Below, in pieces: positions 1 to 12,839 of a stretch of 64,000 nucleotides of DNA. Each line of letters opens with the position of its first letter. The first letter of the stretch is position 1. Under the pieces are notes generated by a model. That model saw only the letters and a list, made by a program, of their open reading frames with translations. It did not search any database and was not told the origin of the DNA. The translations under genes and the position numbers were made by a program. This stretch comes from Larix kaempferi (taxonomy: Eukaryota > Streptophyta > Pinopsida > Pinales > Pinaceae): the NCBI GenBank assembly GCA_027924585.1, contig BSBM01000877.1, positions 6,139,501-6,203,500 of the forward strand, read 5' to 3'.

Positions 1-1224
1 GTGCTGATTCCGGAACTATATTCGATTTTGAAAATGGGCTCCGTATGCGGAAGTTATCGCATTCTGAAATTTCGGCCAAACAAGCAAAAAAAAGAGCATG
101 CGGGACTGCCATGTGGCAAGTCCGTACAGTGATGTGGCGACTTTGTGGCTGATGACATGGTACTTGCATGGCTGATGATGTGATGATCACGTGGCAGGTG
201 ACATGGCTGTACAGTTGGCAGGAAATCAATGAGGAGATGCCACGTGGCACAATGAGGGCTGCCATGTGGCACCCCCTTGGGCACCAAAATGGGCCTAAGC
301 TTGCTGAAGTTTACCCTCGCAGGTATTGAACCCGTGGTCTCCTCTATGCAAATGCTTTGACTTACCACTATGCCACGGTTCATTCATTGAAAGGCACATG
401 AATAACATTGTATTTAAATGTTATTTATTATTGAAATGGTGCAAAGAATTGGCAGCTCCGCCTAACTCGGCGGGATTTCCACCAAATCTGGAGATCCTGC
501 CAGATTTAGTTACGACCAACTAAAGTTATCCAAAAAAATGAAGATTTTTGAAAATCTTAGGGGATTGAGTTGGATTTGGGAATCCCACAAAATATTGGTG
601 GAATTTGTTTTTTGTGCTATGTAGTACGGATATGGTTTGGTTTTTGGTATTAGAAACAAAGCAAGTGATATGGAAAAGCCATATGTGGTATATGGTTTGG
701 ATTTAATTCCAAGAATTAAAACTTTGGTGGGAAGTTTGTTTTTCCAAGCATGGAATATTTTAATGTATATGCCAACGACAATGTATTAAATGGCATATGA
801 TTCAAACAAATTGTTAATGGCTTGTTGGTGGTTGGAACAAACATTTTCATATGGTTAAAAACCAACTTGGAATATGGGTTAAATATGTAACTATTTCATA
901 AATATTTCAACTAAGCCATTCTTATATAATGGCCTTGCGACACCATTGGTAATGCAAGTCATTTTGACAAGACAAGTCACAATGTGAGCCATCGAGGTAA
1001 GGCGTCGAAGCCATGGGGCTTCATTGCAGAGACCTTCGAAAACCCAGGATCGAGGGTCCAAGCACACCATAGAGATGGGTCAACAGCTTGGGTAAAGTAT
1101 TGATATGCTTTGCAATCATGTGTCCACATTTAATTCCTTTGGATGGGTATTGTTATTTGTAACCCATTGGATTGTATGATGCCATATGTATTTACATGCA
1201 TATTTGAAAGTGGGGTGATGAGAC
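1..1224 (+). other. Non-coding repeat-like stretch, possible LTR
   Basis: No gene is visible. From about 600 to 960 the sequence reuses short phrases such as atatggtttgg and a TATA-like ttatataatgg (about 921-931), which would fit a plus-oriented LTR promoter. No coding domain, primer site or second LTR supports this. The open frames at 54-383 and 326-523 match nothing I recognise. Confidence 0.3.
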
Positions 1225-2175
1225 CATAGTCTAAGTCACTGGATTTGGCGATTTTGATGGATGAAGTTCGAAATTGACTGAATTTAATAGGGAAACGAAT
1301 TTAATCGATTAAGTTCGTCGAATATCATGGCAAACTTCAAAAAAATTCTAATGCGAAATCGGGTCACTTGAAATTCGTTAGAATTCGCCTAAAATTCGTC
1401 TTTGTATTTGTTGAAATTCGTGTTTAGAACACCAACAAACTCTAGCCCATGTTCCACTTGTAACTTCCGTTACTGCCGCCCTTATTCGACTGAAAACTGT
1501 CACCCTCATTCGACTGAAGACAACCGCCCACATTTAATTGCTGCTCGCATTCGATTGAAGACTGCTGCTCGCATTTGACTGCCGCCCACATTCCAATGAA
1601 GCCCTCATGCGTTCCAGCGAAGAGTTGCCCTCGTTCCAGACTTTTAGTTTGAGTCTGCCCGGACTGCCCATTTCCTAGTGCCCAGTCAGGAGTCAACATG
1701 TCACTGGTTCGTTGCTCTCCTCTAGTGACAAGTTTCGAACCTAGTCAACCAACGAACCCTCCACTCTCCACTGTCACTCGAACTAGTCAACCAACAAACC
1801 GAGCTAATATTATAATATTATGTTTCATGGACAAAATGACGTGTGCTGTTGAAATGTTCAACCAGTGAACCAGGCGAATATTTTAATATAATAATGTTAC
1901 ATGGACATGCTTTAAATTTTGAACAAGATAAAGTGTTTTTGAAATATATGTTTAATGTGTTTAATTATTAATGTTGGTATAGGTTCATTTTTTTCATGTG
2001 TAATGACCATATTGAATTTTATTAAAATATTTAATATATATATATTATTTTCAAATTTTATAATCTCGAATTAATGCCGAATTTTATCACCAAAACTTTT
2101 AATGCCGAATTTTTTTATGAACTTCAAGGTCGTCGAACTCGAACACGAATTCAAACCAGGTGACTTAGACCATAG
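1225..2175. mobile_element. Putative non-autonomous TIR element
   Basis: The left end reads catagtctaagtcactgg. The right end, reverse-complemented, reads ctatggtctaagtcacctgg, giving an imperfect inverted repeat of about 20 bp. Just inside both ends the short motif gaattcg/gaattt recurs, like the subterminal repeats of hAT elements. There is no transposase. The similarity between ends continues outward (gagac and gtctc-like bases), so exact limits and the target duplication are unresolved. Related wording occurs at 6205-6445. Confidence 0.4.
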
Positions 2176-2212
2176 TGTCTAACCACTAAGGCATTTTATG
2201 GCATTGTAATCT

Positions 2213-5200
2213 GTTGTCCGCCAGATTGCACACTAGCAGCGGAAATCTTTTGAAAGCTATCTCTTCACTAAAAGTGAGAGAGGCGTGGCCTTGGGGGCAA
2301 GCAATGAGCCAGGTACTATTACCTGAATCCCAGCTCCTCCGTTTAGGCTAACTCCTAACGAAGCCAAGTGGGGTAGTCCCTAAAAAAGAGTTTCACTAAG
2401 GCTCTTGTGTTTTAAGTGTTTTTTGTGTGGGGTGATGCGGATGAGTGTTGTTTAGGAGTTTTTGTATAATGATGAGAACATAATTAAACACGCAATTTAT
2501 GTTGCAAATTCCAAAAGATACAAATTTAGAAGATGACAATATACTTTGACTTAGAATTAAAACAAAGCATCCACAAGATAAAGATCAAACAAATGACAAG
2601 GACATATGGTCCAGATTCAGAAGATATATAAGAGTTTTTAAAGACCAGTGCCAAATGGAGTCAAATGAAATACTTGTGATGCTGAAAAATGTAAGTCAAA
2701 AGTAGCTGTTTGTGAGATCGTTTTGAAATTGTTCTCGGTAAATTTTAAGTGTTTTAGATGTTCTTGATTATTATGGCTAAAACCAAGGATATCAAGAGAG
2801 TGTCCGAAAAGACAGTATCAAGTGCCTCCGTTCCTGGACATGTCGGACCACCCAGTGCTCTAGTCAGGTCGCGCAATGCTAACCAGCAAACTAGAGGCTG
2901 AACATGGCAACCCAGTGCCCCCAACTAGGAGATTACCCATTGAACTTATCTTATCGCTCAACTCCGGATTGGTTGGTTATGGGGGTGAAAGTTTTATTAG
3001 TTATCACTTATGAGCTTAACAAGTCTTCCACCTTTCTGAGTACTAGCCCAACCGTTTCCGGTTGGCAGAGCATACGGGTGTTGGACAAACGACCAAGATA
3101 AATTAATTAAAGGGGGAAATGTGGATTGAAGTGTTTTATTATTAGGAGCACTTGTTCAACTCTCCGATAGAGAGCGCTCTTGACTTAGTCTTAAGACCAC
3201 AGTTCAAGAGACTTCCTACTTTAAAATGCCTAATGCAAGGGGAAAGTGCAAATCTATATGCTTTCCGACAGAGAGTGCTCTTGACTTGGATTTGGCCATG
3301 TTCAAGAGGCTTTGTTCATTTTATTGCAAAAGTGAAGCGATTGTGAAACTTAAAGAAGTAAATGAAACTGAAAAATGACCGAAAAATAAAGATAACCGCA
3401 AAGAAAGATGCTTTGAAGATAATAGAAAACAAAATCTAGTGTTTTACCAAGCAGATTTATTCTAAAGTGGGATCAACCTTCGAACAAGGCTAATCACTAG
3501 AACCGTCAGTCCTGGAAACCTTCCAGCTAGCTGGATGTCCACAAGATGCTGATGGGGGAACGAAAAGCTACCACAAAACTATGTGGCCTTTGGGATACAA
3601 TCCCAAAGTTAGCTTACTCTGGTCAAAACTTGAAAGAGAAGCAACAAGATGAAAATAAACTACTCTAAAGCAAAAAACTGAAAGATCTAACTTAACCAAA
3701 CACCACACTCTTCCCCAAATGGGGAAGAAACCAAAAAAATGGAGGACTCCTCCACTTGAAATTTTATTATGAGATTACAAATGCCTTGGGTTTTGAAACC
3801 TTGAAGGACTTTGAAGAAATAAAACTTGAATGAAAAAAGGTGAAAACTCTTATGAGTTTGTACAAAGGATAGTGGTTTATTTCAAATGACATTCATGGTT
3901 TGCACTTCTCCTTGGTTCAAAATTCACTTGAGCCTCTCTTTGGCTCCTTCTTGGATATTGCTTCTTGAAAGCTTTTCAAGTTCTCTTCTCTTTCAAAACA
4001 CCTACACAAGTCTCAAAACAACTCAACATTGCACCCATTAATCATTACGAAAATGAAACAAACTTGAAACTAGTTAAGTCTAGATTTAAAAATTTAACTC
4101 GAAAATGTGAAATGTATGAGATTTTGACATAAAACCTTAACCATGATGAAACGGACCAGCGAACAACAAACTCTTAGAATGTAGTGGGAAAGAGATCTAA
4201 AGTATAAAAATTTGAAATATTTTTTATGAAAATTTTTCTATCTTTCAAATGGAAACTAAAATTAAACAAAGAATGCTTCTAAGATCTAACTTTTCAATGC
4301 ATAAGATGATGTATGAGAAGCAATAATACTAGAGACCTAAATCTAACAATTTTCTTTTGCAAGCTAAGAATGAAACTACAAACTAACTCATACAATTCGT
4401 CTTTGGTGTTTTGGGCTTGTTTTAGGGCTCTTTATGATGGACGTAAGGAGCCTTGAAGACAAAGGTGAAATGGAAGATGAGCTTGGGAAGATGGGCAAAA
4501 ACAAAATGGATGAGAAAAAAGATGGATCTAGGGCAAAACGAATGGATGAATGAGAGAAAGGGCAAAACGAATGGGTGAGTGAAGCTAGTCTAATGGGGAT
4601 GGGCTTGAAGAGGTAAGCTAGGTAACCAAGGTTGTTTTGAAAGTGTGTTGATGGAGGAAGAGGCCAAAAACTCCTACTTGAAAGTTTCTTTCCTTGAAGT
4701 GAAGAAAAGACCATGAAGACCTGCAAGACAGATTGTTTAGATGCCAATAACCACTGTTGAAATAAAGAATGACTTAGCCTTTCTCCACCTTGGGAAACCC
4801 CTGCAAAAACCTTGTTATGAAACATGCAAGAACCGAAAGATATATTTTTAATCAAAGCTAAAACATACATCTAATATTGAAATTGCATGATCAATTGACA
4901 AAATGAAAGAGATATCACCAATAGTGGGAAGTACATCCCAATTGCTCCAGCATGGACCTCCAAAGTCTAAACTTTATTCAATATTAAACAGATATTACAA
5001 CATTATTTTGGCAGAGTGTTCATGCTCAAGATCTCCATGAAGAGAAAGCCCAAATGGCCTCTCTTATATAACAAAACTCAATGCTAAAACCCTAATTCGA
5101 ATTGGTGATGAAGAGAGCCAAAAACTCCATCAAAAACCAATCAAATCCATGTTAACACCAACCAAATCGAGCTTGGAGTCTTAACTCATCTTTAAACTTG

Positions 5201-6136
5201 AGTTTGGAGCCCATAATTTGAGGAAGGAGCCCCACATGCATTGATTTCATAATCCAACAACCCATTAATCAATTGCCAAATCACAAAAACGAATTTGCAT
5301 GAAGGTGGGCGAATTTCTCAACTGTAGATCACTCCCAGTGCTCCGAAACTGATCTGAATCAGGTGGGTGAAGATTCCAATCATCATAAATGCTTTTTGCC
5401 ATGTCATTTTGACTTTTACTTTATTCAATTTGGCCTTTTTTGGAGAGATTTAAATTATCTCCAATTTATTATTTTTTGAATATTTTAATTAATATTTCTC
5501 ATTTTTTGATTTTTTGAGAAAATATTAATTATGAGGCCAAATAATTGTCTGAAACTTAGGGTTAGCTGGTCCATAGGTCATGTGTGATTTTTGGCTTATG
5601 AAATGAGCCATCAACCACTGAATTCGGACCCCGGACGACTGACATATTACAAATTATTATTTCTTTATTTAAACTATAGAGAAATTTATTAAATTTAAAA
5701 AATAATTAAAAAACTCAAACTCGACGGACCCGGTAAAATTTTTTCGAAATTTTTTCTGAGGGTCCTAGAGACTCGGGACATGACTAAAACCTATTCTAAT
5801 AGTGTCTAGTAGTCTTATATACATTATTTGGACTCTAATAACCCCCCATGGCCAAAATTTTCAAAATCGGGCATTCCAGCTTTGGAGGAGCAGGAGAAAA
5901 CCTCATCGATTATAGCTCGGCTATAGGCAAAGTATATTTGACAAGGGAAAAAACTCCCTGGAATACCTTAGTTGCTTAATCAAGTCATGGGGAACCGAGA
6001 CACTCAGATCCTACTAGCACACTTTATTATAAACCCCCATGGGGCCATGGTCATGTCGACTCAAAAATAAAACTGGCTAACTGCTGCATTCTGAAACCCA
6101 GATACTCTGGAAGTGAACACTAATGTGTTCCAACAC
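2213..6136 (-). mobile_element. Long LTR-like unit, copy 1 of a ~3-4 kb family
   Basis: It starts tgttgtccgcc and ends gtgttccaaca, the TG...CA form of an LTR. A diverged copy lies at 51236-54264. Shared landmarks are gtggccttgggggcaag near the left end (about 2285 and 51295) and the phrase gcattccagctttggagga near the right end (about 5871 and 53993). A TATA box on the minus strand (tatataagag, about 5064-5073) suggests minus orientation. No primer site, polypurine tract or coding domain adjoins it, so it is probably a solo LTR or remnant. I found no matching target duplication. The 160-codon frame on the minus strand at 4388-4870 looks incidental. Confidence 0.5.
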
Positions 6137-6189
6137 TGGCGGCTCAATAAGGTTTCAACTATTTGTACAAAATAGGTGATAACATAATC

Positions 6190-6880
6190 TATGGGATTGG
6201 TCATGTGCACTTGTTGTAGTGGTTTTGAGGCCATAGAAGTCTACCACTAGTGCATGTTTTCTTTGCATTATGATTTAAAGATTGATTTTGCCTTGAAAAT
6301 TGTATAACGTTCTCTTAGCCACTTTTAAGTGATGATGAGAGTGAGAGGCATTGTGTTTTATGCCTGAGCCTTGATGGCAATGTTGTAATGGTGCACATTA
6401 TTTTGTAGTAGGTTTGTGACCATAGTGTCTAAACTACTTGTGCACTTGTTTTCGTTGTAACTTGAAATGATTATAGCCATGTTGTAATGGGATTTTAGCC
6501 ACTTATGCGTGAGAGGCATTGTTTGCCTAAAGCCTTATTTGGCGACTTTGTAAAACTTGTTTTAATTTTATAAAACTCTTGGGACATAATGAAGCGAATA
6601 TGATCTCGCTTGAATCTTGCAGTCTTGTGATCATGTGATTATCGACGACATCCATGCACTGATGCAAGTGTTGTCCTTTGACGTTCTTCGTCCGAAGAAC
6701 AAAGGTGAAGGACTTGAAGGGGATTGTGGCTTTTTAGAGACAGTTGTTGTGCAGTGGAATCAACTATAGGTTGCATATTGATACAGGTGTTTGCCTTCAT
6801 CATTCTTGGTCTAGAACAAAGGTGAAGGATCTTAAAGAGAATGTGGTCTTATAGAAGCACTTGTTATGCAGTCTAGACAT
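6190..6880. repeat. Two degenerate internal duplications
   Basis: At 6190-6550 two imperfect units share gaccatag(tgt)cta, ctagccactt and gtgagaggcattgt phrases. At about 6650-6880 two imperfect units of roughly 120 bp share gaacaaaggtgaagga followed by a purine-rich stretch. No coding potential is evident. The remainder of 6137-7430 shows nothing else. Confidence 0.45.
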
Positions 6881-7429
6881 TGAGCAGTTGGTAAAGACTT
6901 ATTGCAGGTGAAATCCATTTGTGATGTAATCAACTTTTATGCATTTTATTTGTCATATTAATGGATCAGTTCACAGTTGAAGTGGGCCTCGATATGTAGC
7001 CAGTATGGACTGGTGAACTTCGTTATCACATGGGTGTTCATTTATGTGCCTGAATTTCAATTGCATTGTCACATGGTTGATTTTGTTTAAAGATGCACAA
7101 TCATAATTGCTCATGTTCACATGCACTATAATCGTCAGAAAAAGGTCCTTCGTCGAAGATTTTCTTTTGAGAAGTTCTTGTAGAAATCTCGGATCACTGT
7201 CCCAAACTGAATCTTAGAAAACAAGTTTGGCAATAGCCTTCCTATTCAGTTTCTTACTGGAATGCACTAATATACTAATAAAAATAAACATCCTTCAAAT
7301 CCGGTTGATAATTGAGCAAGGATAAAGAGAAAAGAGATTGGTAGCAAAATGTGTGATAGCAGGAAGCACCAATTCTCTGTAAATAACTTTCAACATCAAA
7401 TCAATGCAGTGAAGTACATAGAGCCCAAA

Positions 7430-8170
7430 ATAATGTAGTTTGTTTACCTTATCATTTTTAGCTACCATTTAGTTAACACCATTATCTATTATGACTTGCA
7501 CTATATGCTTCACACCTATATTCAGGATGAAACCATCCAACAAGTTACCAAACAATATCACTCTCTAACATGTGTAGGGCATCAAGATATTTAATAAAAA
7601 TCATGACTGTGAGTTGTGATTTTAACTAAGAAATTTGGGAGAGTTTGGCCCTTCACATCTGTTCAACCATCTAATGTAATTGTGGAGTCAGTGATTTCCC
7701 TACAACTCATCCAATCTAGTTGTTTAGTATGCCTTAACATTTTGAATGCGTGTCCTCCTCAACTCATCATAAATAGGGTCTTTATATCCAAGCCCAATGA
7801 CACCAACAACATCCTGCATTCCAATTGTGGAATGGATTGTTATTGATAATGTGAAAGGGTATGTTACCGCACATGAAACAATTGCATACAACCCTATCTA
7901 CTTTTCTCATTTCCTTCTTAATAATTGAATAGTTGAAGGTTGTGCTAAAGGTTCTGCAATTGTGGATTGGATTGTTATTGATAATGTGAAAGGGTATGTC
8001 ACCGCACATGAAACAATTGCATACAACCCTATCTACTTTTCTCATTTCCTTCTTAAGAATTGAATAGTTGAAGGTTGTGCTAAAGGTTCTGCTCTTGGAT
8101 CAAAGCATGACGATGTGGTTCCTGTGGAAGGGGAGGTAACTAAGCTTAGATCACTTCACACGCCCCCAAA
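7430..8170 (-). pseudogene. hAT transposase remnant (DUF659 type), minus strand
   Basis: Read on the minus strand, this resembles the middle of BED/DUF659 hAT transposases. First comes a segment like the usual 'ARFFYGCGIPFNVVDNP' part (here VVCNCFMCGDIPFHIINNNP). It is followed by TITLDG*TDVKGQTLPNFLV, matching the family's 'SDGWTDxxGRTLLNFLV', which carries the first catalytic Asp. The Trp after DG is a stop codon here, and further stops and frame changes follow, so it cannot make a transposase. Its N-terminal part is duplicated in tandem (7822-8091). The BED zinc finger and C-terminal dimerisation region are absent. Family assignment is fairly secure; boundaries are approximate. Confidence 0.6.
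7822..8091. repeat. Tandem duplication, 2 x 135 bp
   Basis: The unit begins caattgtgga at 7822 and again at 7957. The copies are almost identical (for example gttaccgc versus gtcaccgc). The period is 135 bp, a multiple of three, and it duplicates part of the minus-strand hAT remnant. Confidence 0.9.
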
Positions 8171-9390
8171 TGTAGTTGTAGGGATCCTTGCTACTCCACC
8201 CATTGTATGTTCAAGCCTCAACCTTCTTTTCCTTCTTTCTTTTGCATAGATTTTTCAATAGCTATGAAATCTTGTTGGTGAAATTCTGTGGAGACATTTT
8301 TACAGGGCTTATCTTGCGATTTTTGCATGGTACAATCCCATCAACACAGTCCCCATGTGCCCAGAACAATCCCTTTGGCATTTTAGTGGAAGATAGATGC
8401 ATCCTGGGGGAAAAAATAATGGGTTATTTGCAAAAAAAACAGACCATGAAATTGAATCACAATTTGTGAATATTTAGGAGAAACACATTATAAAATTCTA
8501 TGAGAAACAAACCATATCCTTGTTGCAAAATATGCAAGAAAAGGTACAAACATACATGGGATATGACAAAAATAGGTAGAAATTGTTGCCCATCCCACAA
8601 ATTAAATTTTCCCTTTAACAACATGATGGAACACACTTCTCATTGTTAGAAGCACAATCAAGAAACTTTTTGTCATCAAAATGAGTGACTTTTTGGGGTT
8701 TATAGGAAAAAAATTGCTTGAGTGTAGAGGTTTTCAGTGAATTTGAGGTCTCTCTATCCACTTTCTTATGCTTATCTCACTAGAGATGTTTGGCTCCATA
8801 CATGAGAGGGTCTCTTGGACTTGGATCTTTTGCACTTCACCACTCCAACCTAGTTCAAACCCCTTTAGGCTGATCACAACTTTCTTTTTGGTTCTTCTAG
8901 TAGATAGAGGTACCAAGATACAAACATACAACAACACTACATCAACTATTAGATCTGTGAGACCTCGAGAGAACTTCCATGCTCGACCAATGAGATCCTT
9001 ATGGACATGTCTCCTTACACCCAAGGTGGCTCATGTTATGATAGAAGTCACAATACCTCCCTCATATCTCCGATGCAGGTCGCCTCGACAACAACACCTA
9101 TCTTAGACCAGATCTTTCTGCCCATCTAGTTCATTTGACCATGCAATTGCCACGAGTTTCTTCTCTATGGCCTCAAATGTTAGGAGAGATTGCATCATAA
9201 TGGGTTGATCTTCCCTTAAGCGAGCTATTCCCCACTCCATGTTGAGGTTATAAATTTTACTTCTCTTGCATCATAGGCTTTTTATCATGCTTTCTCTGGG
9301 AACAACCTTTTCACTCCCACACTTTATCTCAAACTATTGTGCTTAGCAGTCCCATTGACCTATTTATGGTTATTTCTTGGACCATAAATT
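8171..9390. other. No recognisable gene
   Basis: Open frames of about 90-110 codons occur on both strands (8188-8469, 8734-9024, 8768-9106). They overlap each other in antisense and show no family motif. I see no RNA gene or clear repeat boundary. Confidence 0.5.
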
Positions 9391-9399
9391 ATCTTATCT

Positions 9400-9813
9400 T
9401 ATCCTTGCCACTTGATAGGGACCACTTGATTGTTGATATAAGTGTTGATTCTTTCTTGAGAGGGAGCACTCGATCCTTGGCGGAGCGGAGGTGGTGAACC
9501 TAGACCCTTGAAAGGTTGCATTTGATCCTTTATGAAGGTGTTGATCATTAATTCGTCGAAAGCTGTTGATACTTGATGGAGGTGTTGATCGTTGAATCTT
9601 GAAGGAGAGCACTTATTCCTCGAAGGAGGTGCTAATCTCGATGCCTAGAGAGGGTGCATGAGGTATTAATCCTTGACCTACTTAGGCAAATGCTGATGTC
9701 ATTGAGGATAAAAGCCATGCTAAACCATGGAACTTGCGATGAAATGTTACATATGACACTTGATAATGTTGATTGGGCAACGTTGAGGATTTGCCCCTTG
9801 AAAGGGGAGGGGA
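9400..9813 (+). other. 3' end of an LTR-element internal region with polypurine tract
   Basis: A loose repetition of phrases such as gaggtgttgatc and cactcgatccttg fills 9430-9700. It ends in the purine run aaaggggagggga (9801-9813), immediately followed by tgtaacacc. That is the usual layout of a polypurine tract and LTR start in a plus-oriented element. No protein domain could be read here. Confidence 0.4.
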
Positions 9814-9814
9814 T

Positions 9815-11500
9815 TGTAACACCTTGAGACCAGGCTAGTGGCATTTTCCCTTTCAGTAAGAATGTGGCTTGGTGTAGTCGACTTACATGGTTTATGAGCA
9901 CGATATTTGTTTCACATTGTTCGGTGTAATGGTACAATGGCTATCATAATTATGATGGATTATTTATTGCTTTGTTAATCTTTGCATTATTATTTGTGGA
10001 TACTTGATTTGGTTAGGATCCACATTAATGTTAATCGAATGATGGGAGTAGCCTAGTCCGTGCTTAATTCTTTAGAAGCCGTGAATTAGAATATAGAGGT
10101 TTCATAAGGTATCCTTGGGAAGTGTTGGCTAGGCTATGGAGTCCATGTTTTTGTTGTTGTCCTTTGTTACCCTTTACCTAAGATGCATGAGTTCTTATGA
10201 CGCTTGTAGAGCAAGGTGCATGTTTGTTAGTGTGGGTATAGATGTGGGCGTTACCCCTTATATTGTATGAGGGATGACTATGACGACTTCATTCAGATTT
10301 TGGATCCAAATACTGCATAATCAGTTGCACATGGCATAGAGTTACTTAGAGTAATTATCATAATGTATTATTGTAAAGTATTGTGGGATGTATATACCAT
10401 GTGGAACAACCCCCTCCTTAGAAAATGGTGGGCACACTACATTTATACCAATTAAACCCCTCAAACTATGTTAGGCACACCTCCTGGAGACATAATCACG
10501 TGTTTGTTGGATTTTGGAGATAGGATTCCCTAAATTATGGGATTTATCATTTATGTTTTGAAATCCTTGATTTTTGGATTTTGGGGACAATCCCCTAGTT
10601 TAAGAGCTCAAAATCCTTGTTTTTTGGATTTTGTTGGGGAAATCCTCATTCTAAGGGGGGTGCACCTCTTGGGGACATAAGCCCTTGATTAAAGGGTATT
10701 TTTCCTCTCCATGTGGACATTAATAAAATTATCTTGTCTTATCTATCTTATCTCCATGTGGTTGACCTTATCTTAGAGGTTGTGCACTTTCCTATGCATG
10801 TGTTTCAAGTTTCAACACTTGGCTTCTATCTTCTAGAGGTGCTTCCCTCTCTCATGTTTGCCTCCAACACTTGGCATGCGCCCTCTTACTCATTTGGGCC
10901 TTTTCATTGTAAAACATGGTTGGATTTTTGCAGTTCCTTCTCTTTTGATCTTAATCAATGTATCTTATCTTGGAGCAGGTTTTGTTGTAAAGATTCCTTA
11001 TTCCTCATGTGTGGCATACTTATCTTGCTCAGAGCTTCATGGTTGTAAGCTTGTTGGTGCTTTTACATTGTCATTTCTATGCTTGTTTTTGGCCATTGGG
11101 AAAGGTATTACCACCTCATTGGAGAAAGAAGTCTTACATTAATCTCTATTTCATCCTTGCATATTTATTTACACGGGATTTGTGTGTTGTATCTTTACCT
11201 TCATCTGGATTGTGCAGCCATAAGCCTTTATCTACAAGGTGCACCCCAGGAGTTAGAAAGGAAGTGAATACTTTATTTGATCCCTTCCCTTGTAAGGCTT
11301 GATTCATCTTCAATTCCATCAAGCAGAGTTTGGATTTGGGTTCATCTTAGGGAAGTCTACCTTGAGTTGGAGAGAGCCAACCAAAAGTGCAAAGGGGATT
11401 GGTGTGGTGACATTGGCCTTTTCCTCTTGATTTCCCCTTGGCTAGCTTGCTTCTTTGGGACTTTAACCTCACATAGTCACATGTTAGTTTTAGAGGTAAT
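9815..11500 (+). mobile_element. Putative LTR (plus orientation)
   Basis: It begins tgtaacacc directly after a polypurine tract. It ends just before a decayed tRNA primer site at 11507. The 5' sequence resembles the tgtaa-starting solo LTR at 46779, but overall similarity was not established. The right edge is approximate because the expected terminal CA is not preserved. Several overlapping 60-110 codon frames at 10713-11549 have no recognisable domain. Confidence 0.4.
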
Positions 11501-11506
11501 ATTTTT

Positions 11507-11523
11507 TGGTGCCATTGTTGAGA
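11507..11523 (+). other. Decayed primer-binding site (tRNA-Asp type)
   Basis: The sequence tggtgccattgttgaga matches the common plant gypsy primer site tggcgccgttgccgggg, apart from substitutions that are nearly all C-to-T or G-to-A. It sits just after the putative LTR end, as expected for a plus-oriented element. Confidence 0.45.
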
Positions 11524-11717
11524 ACAAAGTCCACTTCCCAGAATTTTGAAGACTGTGCTTCAAGATCTTTTGGGAGATACTCTTATTACAGTTTTTTTTC
11601 TCACATGGTGACTTCCACAAAGGGATGAAACCTTTGTTACACTACAAATTTTGAAGGATTTGTTGCATATAGAGGTGATCACATGCAACATCTTGAAGGC
11701 ACTTTGAAGTGTTACGA

Positions 11718-12126
11718 TGTTTAAACAGTTAAGCGTTAGTTAAGATTAACTTGGTCTAATGTGTCTAGGTAACGTGTGTTTGTAATTATGTTATCCAATG
11801 GTCATGCTATGTTCTAGACATAGAGTGATTTGATGCTTCATCTTCATCTCAATCTTAAGGGTTATTGATTCGTGGTTTAACACCCGATTGATCTGTGATC
11901 TCTATTTCAAGAGCATGAAGGGTCATTTGCTTAATGATCGATTATGGGATTTTTTTTTTGCATTAATATATTGCCTAAAGTAGCTATTTGTTTGGGGCCA
12001 TGGACTATTCCTTCTTTCAAGATTTTAACCACATAAAACATCGGTGTGTATGATTTGTGATCTATTTGTGCGACTGATTGCATAAGGTGTTTAACCTGTG
12101 TTGAAATGCCTTGTTTTAGTTGAACA
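11718..12126 (+). mobile_element. Putative 5' LTR of a Ty1-copia element
   Basis: The stretch runs from tgtttaaacag to gttgaaca and abuts a copia primer site. Its ends form the short inverted repeat expected of an LTR (tgttyaa). The length of 409 bp is ordinary for plant copia LTRs. The left limit rests only on this terminal match; no partner LTR was found. Confidence 0.45.
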
Positions 12127-12138
12127 TGGTATCAAAGC
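12127..12138 (+). other. Copia primer-binding site (initiator tRNA-Met type)
   Basis: tggtatcaaagc differs by one G-to-A change from the standard tggtatcagagc used by plant copia elements. It directly follows the putative LTR and precedes the copia coding remnant in the same orientation. Confidence 0.65.
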
Positions 12139-12472
12139 ACTTATGAAGACCTAGTTCCATTTTGTTGATCGAGATCTTGAACTAGTGTGGTTGCATGCAT
12201 CAAAGGATTTATGGACTTTGCTATTTATATGCATTTTTGGTTTGAAAGAGGAGTTTCATTGTGTTTGGAGTGTTGTTTTCAGTTGGAAATGCTTTTTTGT
12301 TTCATTTGAAAAGGTTTTTGTTTGCCCAAAATATAACCATTTTACTAGAGTCATAGGTAAATTGTTTAGATTTACGGATTTTTTAAAAATCTTTCTCATA
12401 TTCTTCATATTTTAACTTGGTTTTTTGTTTTATTCCTAGTTTGTTAACTTTTTGGCCCGTGTATGCTCTTTG

Positions 12473-12830
12473 TGTTGATTTTTGAGCAGCATCGAGAGCC
12501 ATTCTCTAGGAGAATGGAGGCACCAAGAACATGATTTAGTCTGGGATTGAGGCACTTGGTCAGTTACCAAGTTGTTGACATTGATCAACTTGATTAAGCT
12601 TGTGGTTGAGGCACCTAGTTAGTTACCAGGAACATGATTCAGTCTAGGACTGAGGCACTTGGTCATTTACCAAGTTGTTGACTTTGGTCAACTAGATTTA
12701 GCCATTGGGCTATGGGACCTCCTCAAGGGACTTACCACCCCTTGTTGGAATAAATAGCATGGGATCTTGGTGTTAGTGGGGAGAACAAGACACCCAAACA
12801 ACTTAATCAGCCTGATTAGGAGTTTGCCTA
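12473..12830 (+). mobile_element. 5' fragment of the 33950-35726 LTR family
   Basis: It begins tgttgatttttgagcag, the same start as the complete LTR at 33950. Both then share cgagagccattct, ggagaatggaggcac, cagtctgggattga and gggacct(c/t)ctcaaggga. The right end is approximate, where copia coding sequence begins. It lies between the copia primer site (12127) and protease (about 12840), where gag would be expected, so insertion or rearrangement has replaced that region. Confidence 0.6.
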
Positions 12831-12839
12831 AACAGAGGA

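Noticed and set aside
4388-4870. 160-codon minus-strand open frame
   Set aside because: It lies inside an LTR-like unit, has no family motif, and its low-complexity Ser/Phe/Leu composition reflects the repeat sequence.
2213-6136. A complete LTR element formed by the related units at 2213 and 51236
   Set aside because: They are 45 kb apart, diverged, different in length, separated by host exons, and neither adjoins a primer site or polypurine tract.
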